Translations under genes and position numbers: made by a program | The notes under the pieces: model-generated | Seen by the model: only the letters and a program-made list of their open reading frames with translations | What the model was told of the DNA's origin: nothing | The model's database searches: none | Part shown: piece after piece, positions 25,615 through 35,167 of the stretch | How the letters are laid out: every line of letters begins with the position of its first letter | Position numbering within the stretch: position 1 is the first letter of the stretch | Assembly (NCBI RefSeq): GCF_001399755.1 | Contig: NZ_LJCP01000010.1 | Location: 124,001-188,000, forward strand | DNA length: 64,000 nt | Reading direction: 5' to 3' | Source: Thiohalorhabdus denitrificans | Lineage (GTDB): Bacteria > Pseudomonadota > Gammaproteobacteria > Thiohalorhabdales > Thiohalorhabdaceae

Positions 25615-27012
25615 ATGCGGACCATCCCTCTGTTCCAGCACCACATCAAGGCGGGATTCCTGATCCTGGGCCTGGTGGAGCTGATGGTCCTGGTGGTCGC
25701 GGTGTCCGTTGCCGCTTACGCCCGCTTCGAGTGGGACCCCCTTCTTGTCCGGGAGAGTGTCGGCCCCCTGTTCCCAAAGGCCGTGTTCTTCGCCCTGGTG
25801 GTGCAGTTGGGCATGGTGGCAACCGGGCTGTATCAGCGGCACCTGCGGGACGGCTATGGAGGGATCGGCCGGAGGCTGGTGATCGCCTTCGTCATCGCCG
25901 TGATCTTTTTGACGGTGTTCTTTTACACCCTTCCCGAGCTGTACCTGGGCCGCGGCATCCTGGGTGCCGCCCTGCTTATCGCCTTTCCGTCGCTCCTGGC
26001 CGTTCGGGCCACCTTCTTCTCGGTGGTGCGCAGTCCGGGAATGCGCCGGCACGTGCTTGTGCTGGGCGCCGGACGGGGGGCGGAGGCCCTTAGCCAGTTC
26101 CGCCGCGAGACGGACCGCCTGGGCAAGGACATCATCGGCTACGTCCCCATGGGCAGCGAGACGCCCCGGGTTCCTAAGAGCCAGCTGGTGGAGCTCGGGG
26201 AGGGCCTCTGTCCCTACGCCTACCGCAACGTGGACGAGATCGTGGTGGCCGTGGAGGAGCGCCGCGACGTACTGCCGGTGCAGGAGCTCCTGGAGTGCCG
26301 GGTGCGGGGTATCGAGGTGGTGGACCTGCTGACCTTCCTGGAGCGGGAGACGGGGAAGGTGAAGGTGGATCTGGCCCAGCCGAGCTGGTTCACCTATTCC
26401 CCCGGCTTCTTCTACCGAGGGCTTTTCCACCGCACTTTCAAGCGCGCCATCGATCTGGTGGGGGCCCTGGCGCTCCTGGTGCTGGCCGGCCCCGTCATGA
26501 TCGCGACGGCCCTGGCCATCCGCCTGGAGGACGGGGGCCCCGTGTTCTATCGCCAGACACGGGCTGGCGAGGACGGCCGGCCCTTCCAGCTGATCAAGTT
26601 CCGGAGCATGCGTACCGACGCCGAACGGATGGGTGTGCCCCAATGGGCGGAGGAGAACGATCCCCGGGTGACCCGGGTGGGCGCCGTGATCCGGAAGTAT
26701 CGCATCGACGAGCTCCCGCAGGTGCTCAATATTCTGCGGGGGGACATGAGCTTCGTGGGTCCCCGTCCGGAGCGTCCGGAGTTTGAGGAGGAGCTGCTCC
26801 GGGAGCTGCCCTTCTACGCGGAGCGCCACCGGGTCAAGCCCGGGCTCACGGGCTGGGCCCAGATCAGCTACCCCTACGGCGCCTCCCAGGAGGACGCCCT
26901 CGAGAAGCTCCAGTACGACCTGTACTACGTCAAGAACTTCAGCCTTTTTCTGGACCTGATGATCCTCATCCACACGGCGGAAGTGGTTCTCTGGGGAAAG
27001 GGGGCGCGATGA
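25615..27012 (+). CDS. Priming sugar-phosphate transferase, PEP-CTERM/XrtA system
   Basis: A 465-residue polyprenyl-phosphate glycosyl-1-phosphate transferase that puts the first sugar on undecaprenyl phosphate. Four or five hydrophobic helices occupy about residues 10-140, a Rossmann-like segment (RRHVLVLGAGRGAEALS) follows, and the catalytic domain starts near residue 275 (KRAIDLVGALALLVLAGPVMIA) with GPVFYRQTRAGEDGRPF, KFRSMRTDAE, YRIDELPQVLNIL, GDMSFVGPRPERP and KPGLTGWAQI. It matches the EpsB-type transferases specific to exosortase A loci. It opens the main gene cluster; the prsK gene follows after 36 bases. Confidence 0.92.
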   Translation: MRTIPLFQHHIKAGFLILGLVELMVLVVAVSVAAYARFEWDPLLVRESVGPLFPKAVFFALVVQLGMVATGLYQRHLRDGYGGIGRRLVIAFVIAVIFLTVFFYTLPELYLGRGILGAALLIAFPSLLAVRATFFSVVRSPGMRRHVLVLGAGRGAEALSQFRRETDRLGKDIIGYVPMGSETPRVPKSQLVELGEGLCPYAYRNVDEIVVAVEERRDVLPVQELLECRVRGIEVVDLLTFLERETGKVKVDLAQPSWFTYSPGFFYRGLFHRTFKRAIDLVGALALLVLAGPVMIATALAIRLEDGGPVFYRQTRAGEDGRPFQLIKFRSMRTDAERMGVPQWAEENDPRVTRVGAVIRKYRIDELPQVLNILRGDMSFVGPRPERPEFEEELLRELPFYAERHRVKPGLTGWAQISYPYGASQEDALEKLQYDLYYVKNFSLFLDLMILIHTAEVVLWGKGAR

Positions 27013-27048
27013 AGGTGCCGGGGAATTGCACCGACGGGACGGAGAGCC

Positions 27049-29136
27049 ATGCCTAGCATCGCGGCCCTGAGCTATGCCGGGGGGATGGCGGCCTTCCTGG
27101 CCCTGACCCTGGTGCTGGCCATCGGTTGGCGGGGGCGCAGCGCCGGTACCCTGCTGCTGGCGGCCGCGTCCGGGAACACCCTGTGGGCCGGCTTCCTGGC
27201 CTGGCAGGCCTGGTCCGGCCAGGGGGGACCGGTGGCGGTGGCGCTGGTGGACGGGCTGCGCTACGGCCTCTGGTTCGTCTTTCTGGCGGGCCTCCTGAAG
27301 GGGGTGGCGGAGCCCCGCATATTCCGGGGGATCGCGGCGATCGCGGCCGGCCTGCCTGTACTCCATTTCCTGGGCGCCGCCTGGGGGAGCTGGGCGGGCG
27401 GGGGGTCGGGGGGCGCGGTGCTCGCCGGGTCGTCCATGCTGACGGGCATCCTGCTGGCGGTCTTCGGCCTCCTGCTGGTGGAGCAGACCCTGCGCAACAC
27501 CGAGGAGGACGGCCGCTGGGCCATCAAGTACCTCTGTCTGGGGCTGGGGGCGATCTTCGCCTACGACTTCTTTCTGTTCGCCGACGGCCTCCTGGTGCAG
27601 CGCACGGACCTGGACCTGTGGGCGGCCCGCGGAGCGGTAAACGCCCTGGTGGTGCCCCTGATCGCCGTGTCCGCGGCCCGCAACCCGAGCTGGTCCCTGG
27701 ACGTCTACGTATCCCGCAGCATGGTGCTGCATACGGCCACCCTGGTGGGCGCCGGCCTCTACATGCTGGTGATGGCGGGGGTGGGTTACTCCATCCGCGC
27801 CTACGGGGGGATCTGGAGCGGGACCGTGCAGGCGGTCTTCCTGTTCGGCGCCGGGATCCTCCTGGCGGTGCTGCTGTTTTCGGGTCAGCTACGCGCTCAG
27901 GCCCGGGTATTCCTCAGCAAGCATTTCTTCAACTACAAGTACGACTACCGCGAGGAATGGCTGCGCTTCGCCGCCACCCTCGCCGACGAGGAGGGCGGGC
28001 CGCTGAAGGAGCGGGTGATCCGCGCCCTGGCGAGGATCGTGGAGAGCCGGGGCGGCGTGCTCTGGAAGCGGGACGAGAACAGCGACTACCGGCCCACGGC
28101 GGCCTGGAACATGCGTCGGACGGAGGCGGATCCCCTGCCCGGGGAGGACCCCCTGGCTCGCTTCCTGGAGGAGTCCGGCTGGATCCTGGAGGCCGGCGAA
28201 TGGCGGGAGCGCCCCTATCGATACCGCGGGATCGCGGTTCCGGAATGGTTCAGCGTGCAACCGGAGGCGTGGCTGGTGGTGCCCCTGATCTACCGCGAGT
28301 CGCTGATCGGGTTCGTGGTCCTGGGCGAGCCCCGCGCGGGCACCCGAACGCTGGACTGGGAGGACTACGACCTGATCAAGACCGCGGGGCGCCAGGCGGC
28401 GAGCTATATCGCCCAGGAGGAGGCCGCCGAGGCGCTGGGCGAGGCCCAGCAGTTCGAGACCTACCATCGCCTCTCCGCCTTTGTCCTCCACGACCTGAAA
28501 AACGTCATGGGCCAGCTCTCCCTGTTGGCCCAGAACGCCTCCCGGCACAAGCACAACCCGGAGTTTGTGGACGACGCCGTCCTCACCATCGAGCACTCCG
28601 TGGAACGGATGCAGCGCCTGATGGAGCAACTGCGGGGCGGGCGCAACCTGAGCCAGCCCGTGGCCCTGGACCTGGCCGAGTGCGCCCGGGAGGCGGTGGC
28701 GGCCCACGGCGACCGCAAGCCGGTTCCCACCCTCGAGGAGCCCGGCCCCGTCGGGCGGGTGGTGGCCGACCGTGGGCGGCTGGTGGCGGTGCTGGGACAC
28801 ATCATCCAGAACGCCCAGGACGCCACGGCGGAGGAGGGCTTCGTGGAGGTTCGGCTGGGCCGTGACAGGGACGATGCGTTGATCGAGATAGAGGACGACG
28901 GGAGCGGTATGGACGCGGACTTCATTCATAATCGACTGTTCAAGCCGTTCGATACCAGCAAGGGAAGCACCGGTATGGGGATCGGGGCCTACGAGGCTCG
29001 GGAATACGTCCGCGAGCTCGGGGGCGATGTGGAGGTCTCCAGTGCCCTCGGCGCGGGGACGCGGTTCCGGATCCGCTTCCCGGAGGAGGCGCTGGTGGAG
29101 GAGCCCATGGACTTGGCCAGGGAGGTGGGGCAATGA
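27049..29136 (+). CDS. prsK: PrsK, PEP-CTERM system sensor histidine kinase
   Basis: A 695-residue membrane kinase. About eight hydrophobic helices fill residues 1-285, followed by a GAF domain (about 300-465), a histidine kinase core with FVLHDLKNVMGQLSLLAQN (His481) and an ATPase domain with HIIQNAQDAT, EDDGSGMD and STGMGIGAYEAREYV. The unusual HDLKN H-box and N-terminal membrane domain are typical of PrsK, which partners PrsR. The next gene encodes PrsR and overlaps by four bases, so the pair is translationally coupled. The signal it senses is unknown. Confidence 0.92.
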   Translation: MPSIAALSYAGGMAAFLALTLVLAIGWRGRSAGTLLLAAASGNTLWAGFLAWQAWSGQGGPVAVALVDGLRYGLWFVFLAGLLKGVAEPRIFRGIAAIAAGLPVLHFLGAAWGSWAGGGSGGAVLAGSSMLTGILLAVFGLLLVEQTLRNTEEDGRWAIKYLCLGLGAIFAYDFFLFADGLLVQRTDLDLWAARGAVNALVVPLIAVSAARNPSWSLDVYVSRSMVLHTATLVGAGLYMLVMAGVGYSIRAYGGIWSGTVQAVFLFGAGILLAVLLFSGQLRAQARVFLSKHFFNYKYDYREEWLRFAATLADEEGGPLKERVIRALARIVESRGGVLWKRDENSDYRPTAAWNMRRTEADPLPGEDPLARFLEESGWILEAGEWRERPYRYRGIAVPEWFSVQPEAWLVVPLIYRESLIGFVVLGEPRAGTRTLDWEDYDLIKTAGRQAASYIAQEEAAEALGEAQQFETYHRLSAFVLHDLKNVMGQLSLLAQNASRHKHNPEFVDDAVLTIEHSVERMQRLMEQLRGGRNLSQPVALDLAECAREAVAAHGDRKPVPTLEEPGPVGRVVADRGRLVAVLGHIIQNAQDATAEEGFVEVRLGRDRDDALIEIEDDGSGMDADFIHNRLFKPFDTSKGSTGMGIGAYEAREYVRELGGDVEVSSALGAGTRFRIRFPEEALVEEPMDLAREVGQ

Positions 29137-30509
29137 GTGGCAGGGAGCGCCGTTTGTTGATCGTGGAGGACGATCCGGGGGTCCAGCGGCAGCTTCGCTG
29201 GTCCTTCGACGAGGTGGAGCCAATCGTCGCCGAGGATCGCCAGAGCGCCCTTGCGCAGCTGCGCCGGTACGAGCCCCAGGTGGTGAGCCTGGACCTGGGC
29301 CTGCCCCCGGACCCGGGTGGGGTGGAGGAGGGCCTGCGAACCCTGCGCGAGATCCTAGCCCTGGACCCCCGGGTAAAGGTGGTGGTCATCACCGGCAACA
29401 ACGACCGCGACAACGCGGTGCGGGCGGTGGCCATGGGCGCCTACGACTTCTATGAGAAGCCCCTCGATCCCGAGCTGCTCGGCGTCATCGTGGACCGGGC
29501 CTTCAAGGTCTACGAGCTGGAGGAGGAGAACCGCAAGCTGAGCCGCAGCCGGCAGGATTCGCCCCTGGCGGGCGTGGTAGCGGCGAGCCCCCAGATGGAG
29601 CATGTCTGCCAGATGGTGGAGAAGGTGGCCCCCTCGGAGGCCACGGTCTGCCTCCTGGGCGAGAGCGGAACCGGCAAGGAGCTCCTGGCGCGCGGCCTCC
29701 ATGAGCTCAGCGCCCGAGCCGACAACCGGTTCGTCGCCATCAACTGCGCCGCGATCCCGGAGAACCTCCTGGAAAGCGAGCTGTTCGGTTACGAGAAGGG
29801 GGCCTTCACGGGCGCCAACCGGCAGACCAAGGGCAAGATCGAGCACGCCCACGGCGGAACCCTGTTCCTGGACGAGGTGGGGGACCTGCCCCTGTCCCTG
29901 CAGGCCAAGCTCCTGCGCTTCCTCCAGGAGCGCGTGGTGGAGCGGGTGGGCGGCCGCGAGGAGATCCCCGTGGACCTGCGGGTCATCTGCGCCACCAACC
30001 AGGACCTGGAGGAGCAGCTGGCCCGGGGCGATTTCCGCGAGGACCTCTACTACCGGATCACCGAGGTGACCGTCCGCATCCCGGCCCTGCGCGCCCGGGA
30101 GGGGGACGCGGCTGTGATCGCCCGGTCCCTCCTGGAGCAGACCGCCCGGGAGCAATCTAGGCCGGTGCCCCGGCTCACCCAGGACGCGGTGCACGCCATC
30201 GAGGCCCACAGCTGGCCGGGCAATGTCCGCGAGTTGGAGAACCGGATCAAGCGGGCCACCATCATGTGCGAGGGGGGCCGGATCACCCCCGAAGACCTGG
30301 AGCTGGAGGCTCCGGAGACCGAGCCGCTGCCCTTCAACCTGCGCCAGATCCGGGAAAAGGCGGAGCGCACCGCCCTGCACCGCGCCCTCAACCATACCAA
30401 CAACAACCTGTCCCGGGCGGCCGAGGTGCTCGGCGTAACCCGGCCCACCCTCTATGCCTTGCTGGACAAGCATCAGATGCGCAGCGGCCGGGCCACCAAG
30501 AACGCCTGA
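29133..30509 (+). CDS. prsR: PrsR, sigma-54-dependent response regulator of the PEP-CTERM system
   Basis: A 458-residue NtrC-family activator. The receiver domain (about 5-125) has the acidic pair EDD and phosphoacceptor Asp54 (SLDLGLP). The AAA+ domain has Walker A GESGTGKELLARGLH, the sigma-54-contact loop GAFTGAN, Walker B GTLFLDEVGDLP and an arginine-finger region. A Fis-type helix-turn-helix ends the protein (NNLSRAAEVLGVTRPTLYALLDKH). It is the cognate regulator of PrsK and in other bacteria switches on PEP-CTERM genes from sigma-54 promoters; a matching promoter lies upstream of the PEP-CTERM gene at 34.5 kb. Confidence 0.93.
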   Translation: MSGRERRLLIVEDDPGVQRQLRWSFDEVEPIVAEDRQSALAQLRRYEPQVVSLDLGLPPDPGGVEEGLRTLREILALDPRVKVVVITGNNDRDNAVRAVAMGAYDFYEKPLDPELLGVIVDRAFKVYELEEENRKLSRSRQDSPLAGVVAASPQMEHVCQMVEKVAPSEATVCLLGESGTGKELLARGLHELSARADNRFVAINCAAIPENLLESELFGYEKGAFTGANRQTKGKIEHAHGGTLFLDEVGDLPLSLQAKLLRFLQERVVERVGGREEIPVDLRVICATNQDLEEQLARGDFREDLYYRITEVTVRIPALRAREGDAAVIARSLLEQTAREQSRPVPRLTQDAVHAIEAHSWPGNVRELENRIKRATIMCEGGRITPEDLELEAPETEPLPFNLRQIREKAERTALHRALNHTNNNLSRAAEVLGVTRPTLYALLDKHQMRSGRATKNA

Positions 30510-30554
30510 GTCCGCGGGAAACCTCAACCGGATCGGCTTCCACGGGAGCAGCTT

Positions 30555-33353
30555 ATGGGAACGTTTCTACGCAAGGGGCGCCACGGGGGCCCCCTGGCCG
30601 GCCTGTTGGCCGCCGTCCTGCTGGCCGGGTGCCTTGGTGAGGGCATGGACGCCGCGGAGCACCTGGAGCGGGCGGAGGCCTACCGGGAGGAGGGCAATCT
30701 GCGGGCGGCGGTGATCGAGTACAAGAACGCCCTGCAGAAGGAGCCCGGGAACGCCGAGGCCAGGCTCCATCTGGGACGCACCTATTCATCCCTCGGTGAC
30801 GGGGTCTCCGCCGTGAAGGAGCTGCGGCGGGCCGAAGAGGCGGGCCTTCCCGAGGCCGACCTGGTCCTGCCGCTGGGCCGGGCCCTGCTGCTGAAGGGTG
30901 CTCCCGAAAAGGTGCTGGAGGAGATCGATCCCGAGGCGGTCTCCGGGGACGGGAAGCGGGCCCGCATCCTCGCCCTGCGGGCCCGGGCGCGGCTGGCCCG
31001 CGGGGATCTGCAGAAGGCCAGCCCCCTGGTGGACCAGGCCCTGTCCCTGGATGAGGGATCGTCGAGCGTTCTGCAGGCGCGCGCCTGGGTGGCCGCCGCC
31101 GGCGGGGATCTGGAGGAGGCCCGGGAATGGGCAGAGCGGGCCCTGGAGACGGGTAATGACCGGGGCGCCGCCTGGAGCCTGCTGGGGGACATCCGGCGGC
31201 GCCAGGGCGAGGTGGAGGCCGCCGAGGAGGCCTACTCCCGGGCCGTCGAGCTCCGGGCCAACAATGCGGGGGACTATTTCAAGCGGGCCCTGATCCGCAT
31301 CACGGAAGGGGAGATGGCCGCAGCCGAGGAGGATCTGGACGCCCTGGAAAGGGTGGCTCCGGAGCACCCCGGCCTGTCCTACGGACGGGGGCTGATCGCC
31401 TTCCAGGAGGGGGACCTGGATGAGGCCCTGGGCGGGTTCCGGCAGGCGGTGCGGGGGGCTCCGCGGCACCTTCCAGCCCGGTTCTACCTGGGTGTCACCC
31501 ATTTCCTGGAGGAGAACTACAACCAGGCGGAGGTGGAGCTCTCCCGAGTGCTGGAGCGGGCACCCCGCCAGGACCAGGCCGCCAAACTCCTGGCCTCCAT
31601 CCACCTCCGGTGGGAAAACTTCGACCGGGCCATTAGGGTGCTGAAGCCCATCCTGCGGCGCAGTCCGGAGGACCGGGTGGCCCTGACCCTCATGGGCCGG
31701 GCGTCCCTGCGGGCGGGGCGGACCGAGGAGGGCATCTCCTACCTGAAACGGCTAGTGAAGCAGTCCCCCGACAACGCTGCGGCCCATACCACCCTTGCCC
31801 TGGGCCACATCTACGGCGGGCAACGGGGGCAAGGTACCCGGGCCCTGGAGAAGGCCATTGAGCTGGCCCCGGAGGCGGATCTGCCGGCGGCGCTCATCGT
31901 CCGGCAGTATTTCGAGTCCGGAGACCTGGACAAGGCCCTGGAAGCGGCTCGCCGGTACCGGGACAACCGCCCGGAAAGCGCCCGTCCCCTGGTCTACATG
32001 GGGCTGGCCTACCTGGGCAAGGACCGGGTGGAGGAGGCCCGCGAGGCCTTCCGCGAGGCCATGGAGCGGGAGCCCGGTGATCCGGCGGCGGGCAACAATC
32101 TGGCCCGCCTGGCCGCCCGGGACGGGCGGCTCGAGGCGGCTCGCCGCTATTACGACCGGATCCTGGAGGAGCACCCCGGCCATCTGGGGACCCTGGTGTC
32201 CCTGGCCCGCCTGGAGGCCGAGCGTGGCAATCGCGAGGCGGCCGTTCGGGACCTGGAGCGGGCTCGGGAGGCGAATCCCGAAGCGGCCGAGCCGCGGACC
32301 ATGCTGGCGCGATACCACCGCAGCGAGGAGCGGTACGCCGAGGCGCTGGCCGCCGCCGAGGAGGGGCTGGAGGGCCCCCCCACGGATCCGGATCTGCTGG
32401 AGGAGATCGGTCGGGCGCGGCTGGCGCTGGGACGGGGCGGTGCGGCCCTGGACGCCTTCGAGCAGCTGGCGGAGATCGTCCCCGGGTCCGCCCGGGCCCG
32501 GCTCCTGATGGCCCGGGCGCACGCGCGGATCGGGGATGCGGCGGAAACGGAGCGCGACCTGCGGGCGGCGCTGGAGCGGGATGGGGGCCTCCTGGAGGCT
32601 CGTCTGGCTCTGGCCCGGCTGTTTATCCGGCAGGGCCGGATCGATGCCGCCGAAGACCAGGTGGAGCGTCTGCGGCGGGACCATGGCGACCATCCGGAGG
32701 TGGCCATCCGGGCGGCTCGTCTGGCCGCGCGGGAGGGCCGGTGGGAGGCCGCCGCGGATGCCTACCAGGAGGCCCTGGCCCAGCAGGAACGCTCCGCGTG
32801 GGTGCGGGACCTGGCTGCCGTGCAGCGCCGCTCTGGGCGAATGGGGGAGGCTAGACAGACCCTGGAGGACTGGCTGGGGCGCCATCCCGGCGACGGGCAG
32901 GCGCGGCTGGCCCTGGGGAACCTCCATCTGGAAGAGGGCCGGAAGGAAGCGGCCGCGCGGGCCTTCCGGCGGCTCGTGGAGGAGCATCCCGATAACGTGG
33001 CGGCACGGAACAACCTCGCCTGGGTGCTCCGGGAGGACCATCCGGAGGAGGCGGAGCGCCACGCGGCCCGTGCCCTGGAGCTGGCCCCCGAGTCCGCGGT
33101 GGTCCTGGACACCGCGGGTCTGATCAAGCTGGCTCAGGGGCGGGCGGAAGACGCCGTTCGGAAGCTGCGGCGCGCCGTGGATCTGGCCCCGGAGCGTCCC
33201 GCCTTTCAGGTCCACCTTGCACGCGCCCTGCGGGCCCAGGGGGAACGGAGGGAGGCGCGTTCCATTCTGGAGTCGTTGCTGGATCAGGGCACCGATCTGC
33301 CCCAGCGGGCGGAGGTGGAAGGGATGCTGGAGGAGCTATCGGCCCAGCCATGA
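30555..33353 (+). CDS. prsT: PrsT, TPR-repeat lipoprotein of the PEP-CTERM system
   Basis: A 932-residue protein with a lipoprotein signal (LLAAVLLAGC, lipidated Cys26) and then almost nothing but tetratricopeptide repeats, about 25 units to the C-terminus (for example EEGNLRAAVIEYKNALQKEPGNAEARLHLG). Length and architecture match PrsT, which regularly follows prsK and prsR. It is probably a periplasmic or outer-membrane scaffold for polysaccharide or protein export; its exact role is not established. GGGAG lies seven bases before the ATG. It closes the first transcription unit. Confidence 0.9.
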   Translation: MGTFLRKGRHGGPLAGLLAAVLLAGCLGEGMDAAEHLERAEAYREEGNLRAAVIEYKNALQKEPGNAEARLHLGRTYSSLGDGVSAVKELRRAEEAGLPEADLVLPLGRALLLKGAPEKVLEEIDPEAVSGDGKRARILALRARARLARGDLQKASPLVDQALSLDEGSSSVLQARAWVAAAGGDLEEAREWAERALETGNDRGAAWSLLGDIRRRQGEVEAAEEAYSRAVELRANNAGDYFKRALIRITEGEMAAAEEDLDALERVAPEHPGLSYGRGLIAFQEGDLDEALGGFRQAVRGAPRHLPARFYLGVTHFLEENYNQAEVELSRVLERAPRQDQAAKLLASIHLRWENFDRAIRVLKPILRRSPEDRVALTLMGRASLRAGRTEEGISYLKRLVKQSPDNAAAHTTLALGHIYGGQRGQGTRALEKAIELAPEADLPAALIVRQYFESGDLDKALEAARRYRDNRPESARPLVYMGLAYLGKDRVEEAREAFREAMEREPGDPAAGNNLARLAARDGRLEAARRYYDRILEEHPGHLGTLVSLARLEAERGNREAAVRDLERAREANPEAAEPRTMLARYHRSEERYAEALAAAEEGLEGPPTDPDLLEEIGRARLALGRGGAALDAFEQLAEIVPGSARARLLMARAHARIGDAAETERDLRAALERDGGLLEARLALARLFIRQGRIDAAEDQVERLRRDHGDHPEVAIRAARLAAREGRWEAAADAYQEALAQQERSAWVRDLAAVQRRSGRMGEARQTLEDWLGRHPGDGQARLALGNLHLEEGRKEAAARAFRRLVEEHPDNVAARNNLAWVLREDHPEEAERHAARALELAPESAVVLDTAGLIKLAQGRAEDAVRKLRRAVDLAPERPAFQVHLARALRAQGERREARSILESLLDQGTDLPQRAEVEGMLEELSAQP

Positions 33354-33483
33354 TGTCTCCGGACCGGGGTGGTGGGGCGTCCCGGGACATGGGCCCGGGC
33401 CCGGCCACCCCGAAAACGGTCCCCTCCGCTCGGCGAATGGAGGGGGCCAACCTGTGTTCTCTGTACCGGCTGGGGCTGGACGC

Positions 33484-33509
33484 AAAAAGGCCGCCCCAGC
33501 GGGGCGGCC
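33484..33509 (-). terminator. Intrinsic terminator of the PEP-CTERM gene
   Basis: Read on the minus strand: GGCCGCCCC (33509-33501), loop GCT, GGGGCGGCC (33497-33489), then TTTTT (33488-33484). It starts 29 bases beyond the PEP-CTERM stop codon and also lies between that gene and the convergent prsT. Confidence 0.88.
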
Positions 33510-33537
33510 CATACCGAAGGCCGGTGCCGTGAGCTAC

Positions 33538-34515
33538 TCAGCCCAGAGACCGCCCCGGGAAGCGCCGCCGTCCGAAGGCGGCCGTCAGGACGAGGCCGAG
33601 ACCGGCCAGGGCTGCCGTGGCCGGTTCGGGGACCTGCTCCCCACCCCCGGCAACGGTGATGTTGGCCTTGTTGAAGCCGTCGAAGCCGCTCGACCCGGTG
33701 GGGCCGAACAGGTCCCCGTCGCCGTACAGGCCGACCTCGGCCGCGCCGTCCCCGGCGAAGGCGATGTCCTGGATGGCGGCCGACCCCAGGTTCTGGGAGA
33801 ACTCCCCGAAGTCCCGCTCGAAATCCTCATACATCCAGCTGGCCCCGAAGAAGAAGTCGCCCACGTCCTCGTTCATCATGGCGTCCTGGAAGGCCTGGAG
33901 CTCGATAGGACTCTGGGCAATCCAGAAGTCGTCCTCGCCGTCCAGCCCCGCGGCCGCTCGCAGGCTTCCGTCGCCGGCCTCCGCCAGCTCCTGCTCCGAA
34001 TCCGCCGCGGTCCGGTCGAACTCGGTTCCCGCGCCGATGGAGTCGTCAAAGAACAGGGTGGACAACCGGCCCTTGTCGATGCCGAGGGAGTCGGCCTCGG
34101 CGTCGCTGATGTAGGGATCCCAGGCCGTGGCGATCGGGTTCCGGAAGCTGATGTCCCACATCTCGTAGGTGTTGCCGCCGAGTTCCGCGGTCTTGCCCGA
34201 ATTCCCCAGGTCCGCCACCTCCACCTGGAACAGGGAGGTGAACTGCCGTCCGGTGGTGTTCACATAGGAGGAGTCACCCCCGTTCTCGAGCTTGGTGATA
34301 TCCATGGCGCCACGCAGGATATCCCCCTGCTGGATGGTGCTCTGCACCCGTTCCCCGCTGCGGTAGAAGTTCTCCCCGCTGTCATCGGTCCACAGGGCCA
34401 TACCGGACGGCATGATGGAATCCAGGGCGGTCGCCTGGGCCGCGCCCGCGGCGCCCAGCCCGAGACCCACCATGCCGGCCAGGGTCGTATGCAACACGAC
34501 ATTGCGTACTGCCAT
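33538..34515 (-). CDS. PEP-CTERM sorting-domain exported protein
   Basis: A 325-residue secreted protein. A signal peptide (MAVRNVVLHTTLAGMVGLGLGAAGAAQA) is followed by an acidic, glycine-rich body and the C-terminal sorting signal VPEPATAALAGLGLVLTAAFGRRR: the PEP motif, a hydrophobic helix and an arginine cluster. This is the substrate signature for exosortase A, which is encoded 10 kb away. The body (ALWTDDSGENFYRSGERVQ, SSYVNTTGRQFTSLFQVEV) shows no enzyme motif, so it is probably a surface or matrix protein. TGTGGAGGAAG precedes the ATG. It is transcribed alone from a sigma-54-type promoter and ends at a strong terminator. Confidence 0.93.
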   Translation of the reverse strand: MAVRNVVLHTTLAGMVGLGLGAAGAAQATALDSIMPSGMALWTDDSGENFYRSGERVQSTIQQGDILRGAMDITKLENGGDSSYVNTTGRQFTSLFQVEVADLGNSGKTAELGGNTYEMWDISFRNPIATAWDPYISDAEADSLGIDKGRLSTLFFDDSIGAGTEFDRTAADSEQELAEAGDGSLRAAAGLDGEDDFWIAQSPIELQAFQDAMMNEDVGDFFFGASWMYEDFERDFGEFSQNLGSAAIQDIAFAGDGAAEVGLYGDGDLFGPTGSSGFDGFNKANITVAGGGEQVPEPATAALAGLGLVLTAAFGRRRFPGRSLG

Positions 34516-34590
34516 CGTTCTTCCTCCACAGAATGTTTGGTGTCTAGCTGGGAGCCCGACATCTGTGGCACCCGCCTCGCCCTGTCTCTA

Positions 34591-34605
34591 GCCAGTACCG
34601 TGCCA
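34591..34605 (-). promoter_or_regulatory. Sigma-54 promoter of the PEP-CTERM gene
   Basis: On the minus strand the sequence reads TGGCACG-GTAC-TGGC, with GG and GC ten bases apart; it differs from the TGGCACG-N4-TTGC consensus at one position. Transcription would start near 34580, about 65 bases before the ATG. PrsR is the obvious activator. No PrsR-binding palindrome was identified close upstream. Confidence 0.78.
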
Positions 34606-35149
34606 AAAAAGAAAAGCTTATTTTTTCAACTATCTAGTTTCTGGACATGGAATCCGTGGGCAGGCCATGGAAACTTTTCCGACGCCGCCCGGGTGGCCCC
34701 GCCAGGCTCCCGGGAGCCGCTAGTTCCTCGTGTCCGCCCCGGTGAATGGCCGCGTCCGGGGGCGGGACCCTCCGGAGTGGCGTTTCCCTTGGGTGTCCGT
34801 AGAACGGACATGGGGCTTTTCCCCCAAGGGAGAGACTCAGGATCCGCCATTGTTTTCGGTTACCCGTCCGCGTGCTCCGGGCTGTTTTGTCGGGCGGTGA
34901 CAATGAGCCGCTCGGAATCACCACCAGGCGGACCCCGGGCCACTGGACCGTGGCCCCACCGCGCCCTTGTTTCCCGCCACGAAGACCCGACCCCCTTGTC
35001 CCGTCGCTAGTAGACGGGGTGTAAAGACGGCCGTTTGGAGGGTTTTGTTCTTGTTCCGGAGCGGGACAGGCGCTGATGACCCCATCGGCGTTATTTGGAT
35101 CCTTTGTTTTTAATAATAGGCTGTTTTTAAATGCTAAAAATTATGTTCT

Positions 35150-35167
35150 GTAAAATATTTTTTACAC
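35150..35167. promoter_or_regulatory. TGTAAA-N6-TTTACA palindrome
   Basis: A perfect inverted repeat with seven complementary bases on each side of a TATT centre, in an AT-rich island 126 bases before the export-lipoprotein gene. It equals the TGTAAA-N6-TTTACA consensus of the E. coli TyrR box; whether a TyrR-type protein binds here is unknown. It may be the operator of the second exopolysaccharide transcription unit. Confidence 0.45.

Noticed and set aside
34626-35010. Open frames in the divergent region beside the PEP-CTERM gene
   Set aside because: No ribosome site, no recognisable product, and they overlap the sigma-54 promoter region.
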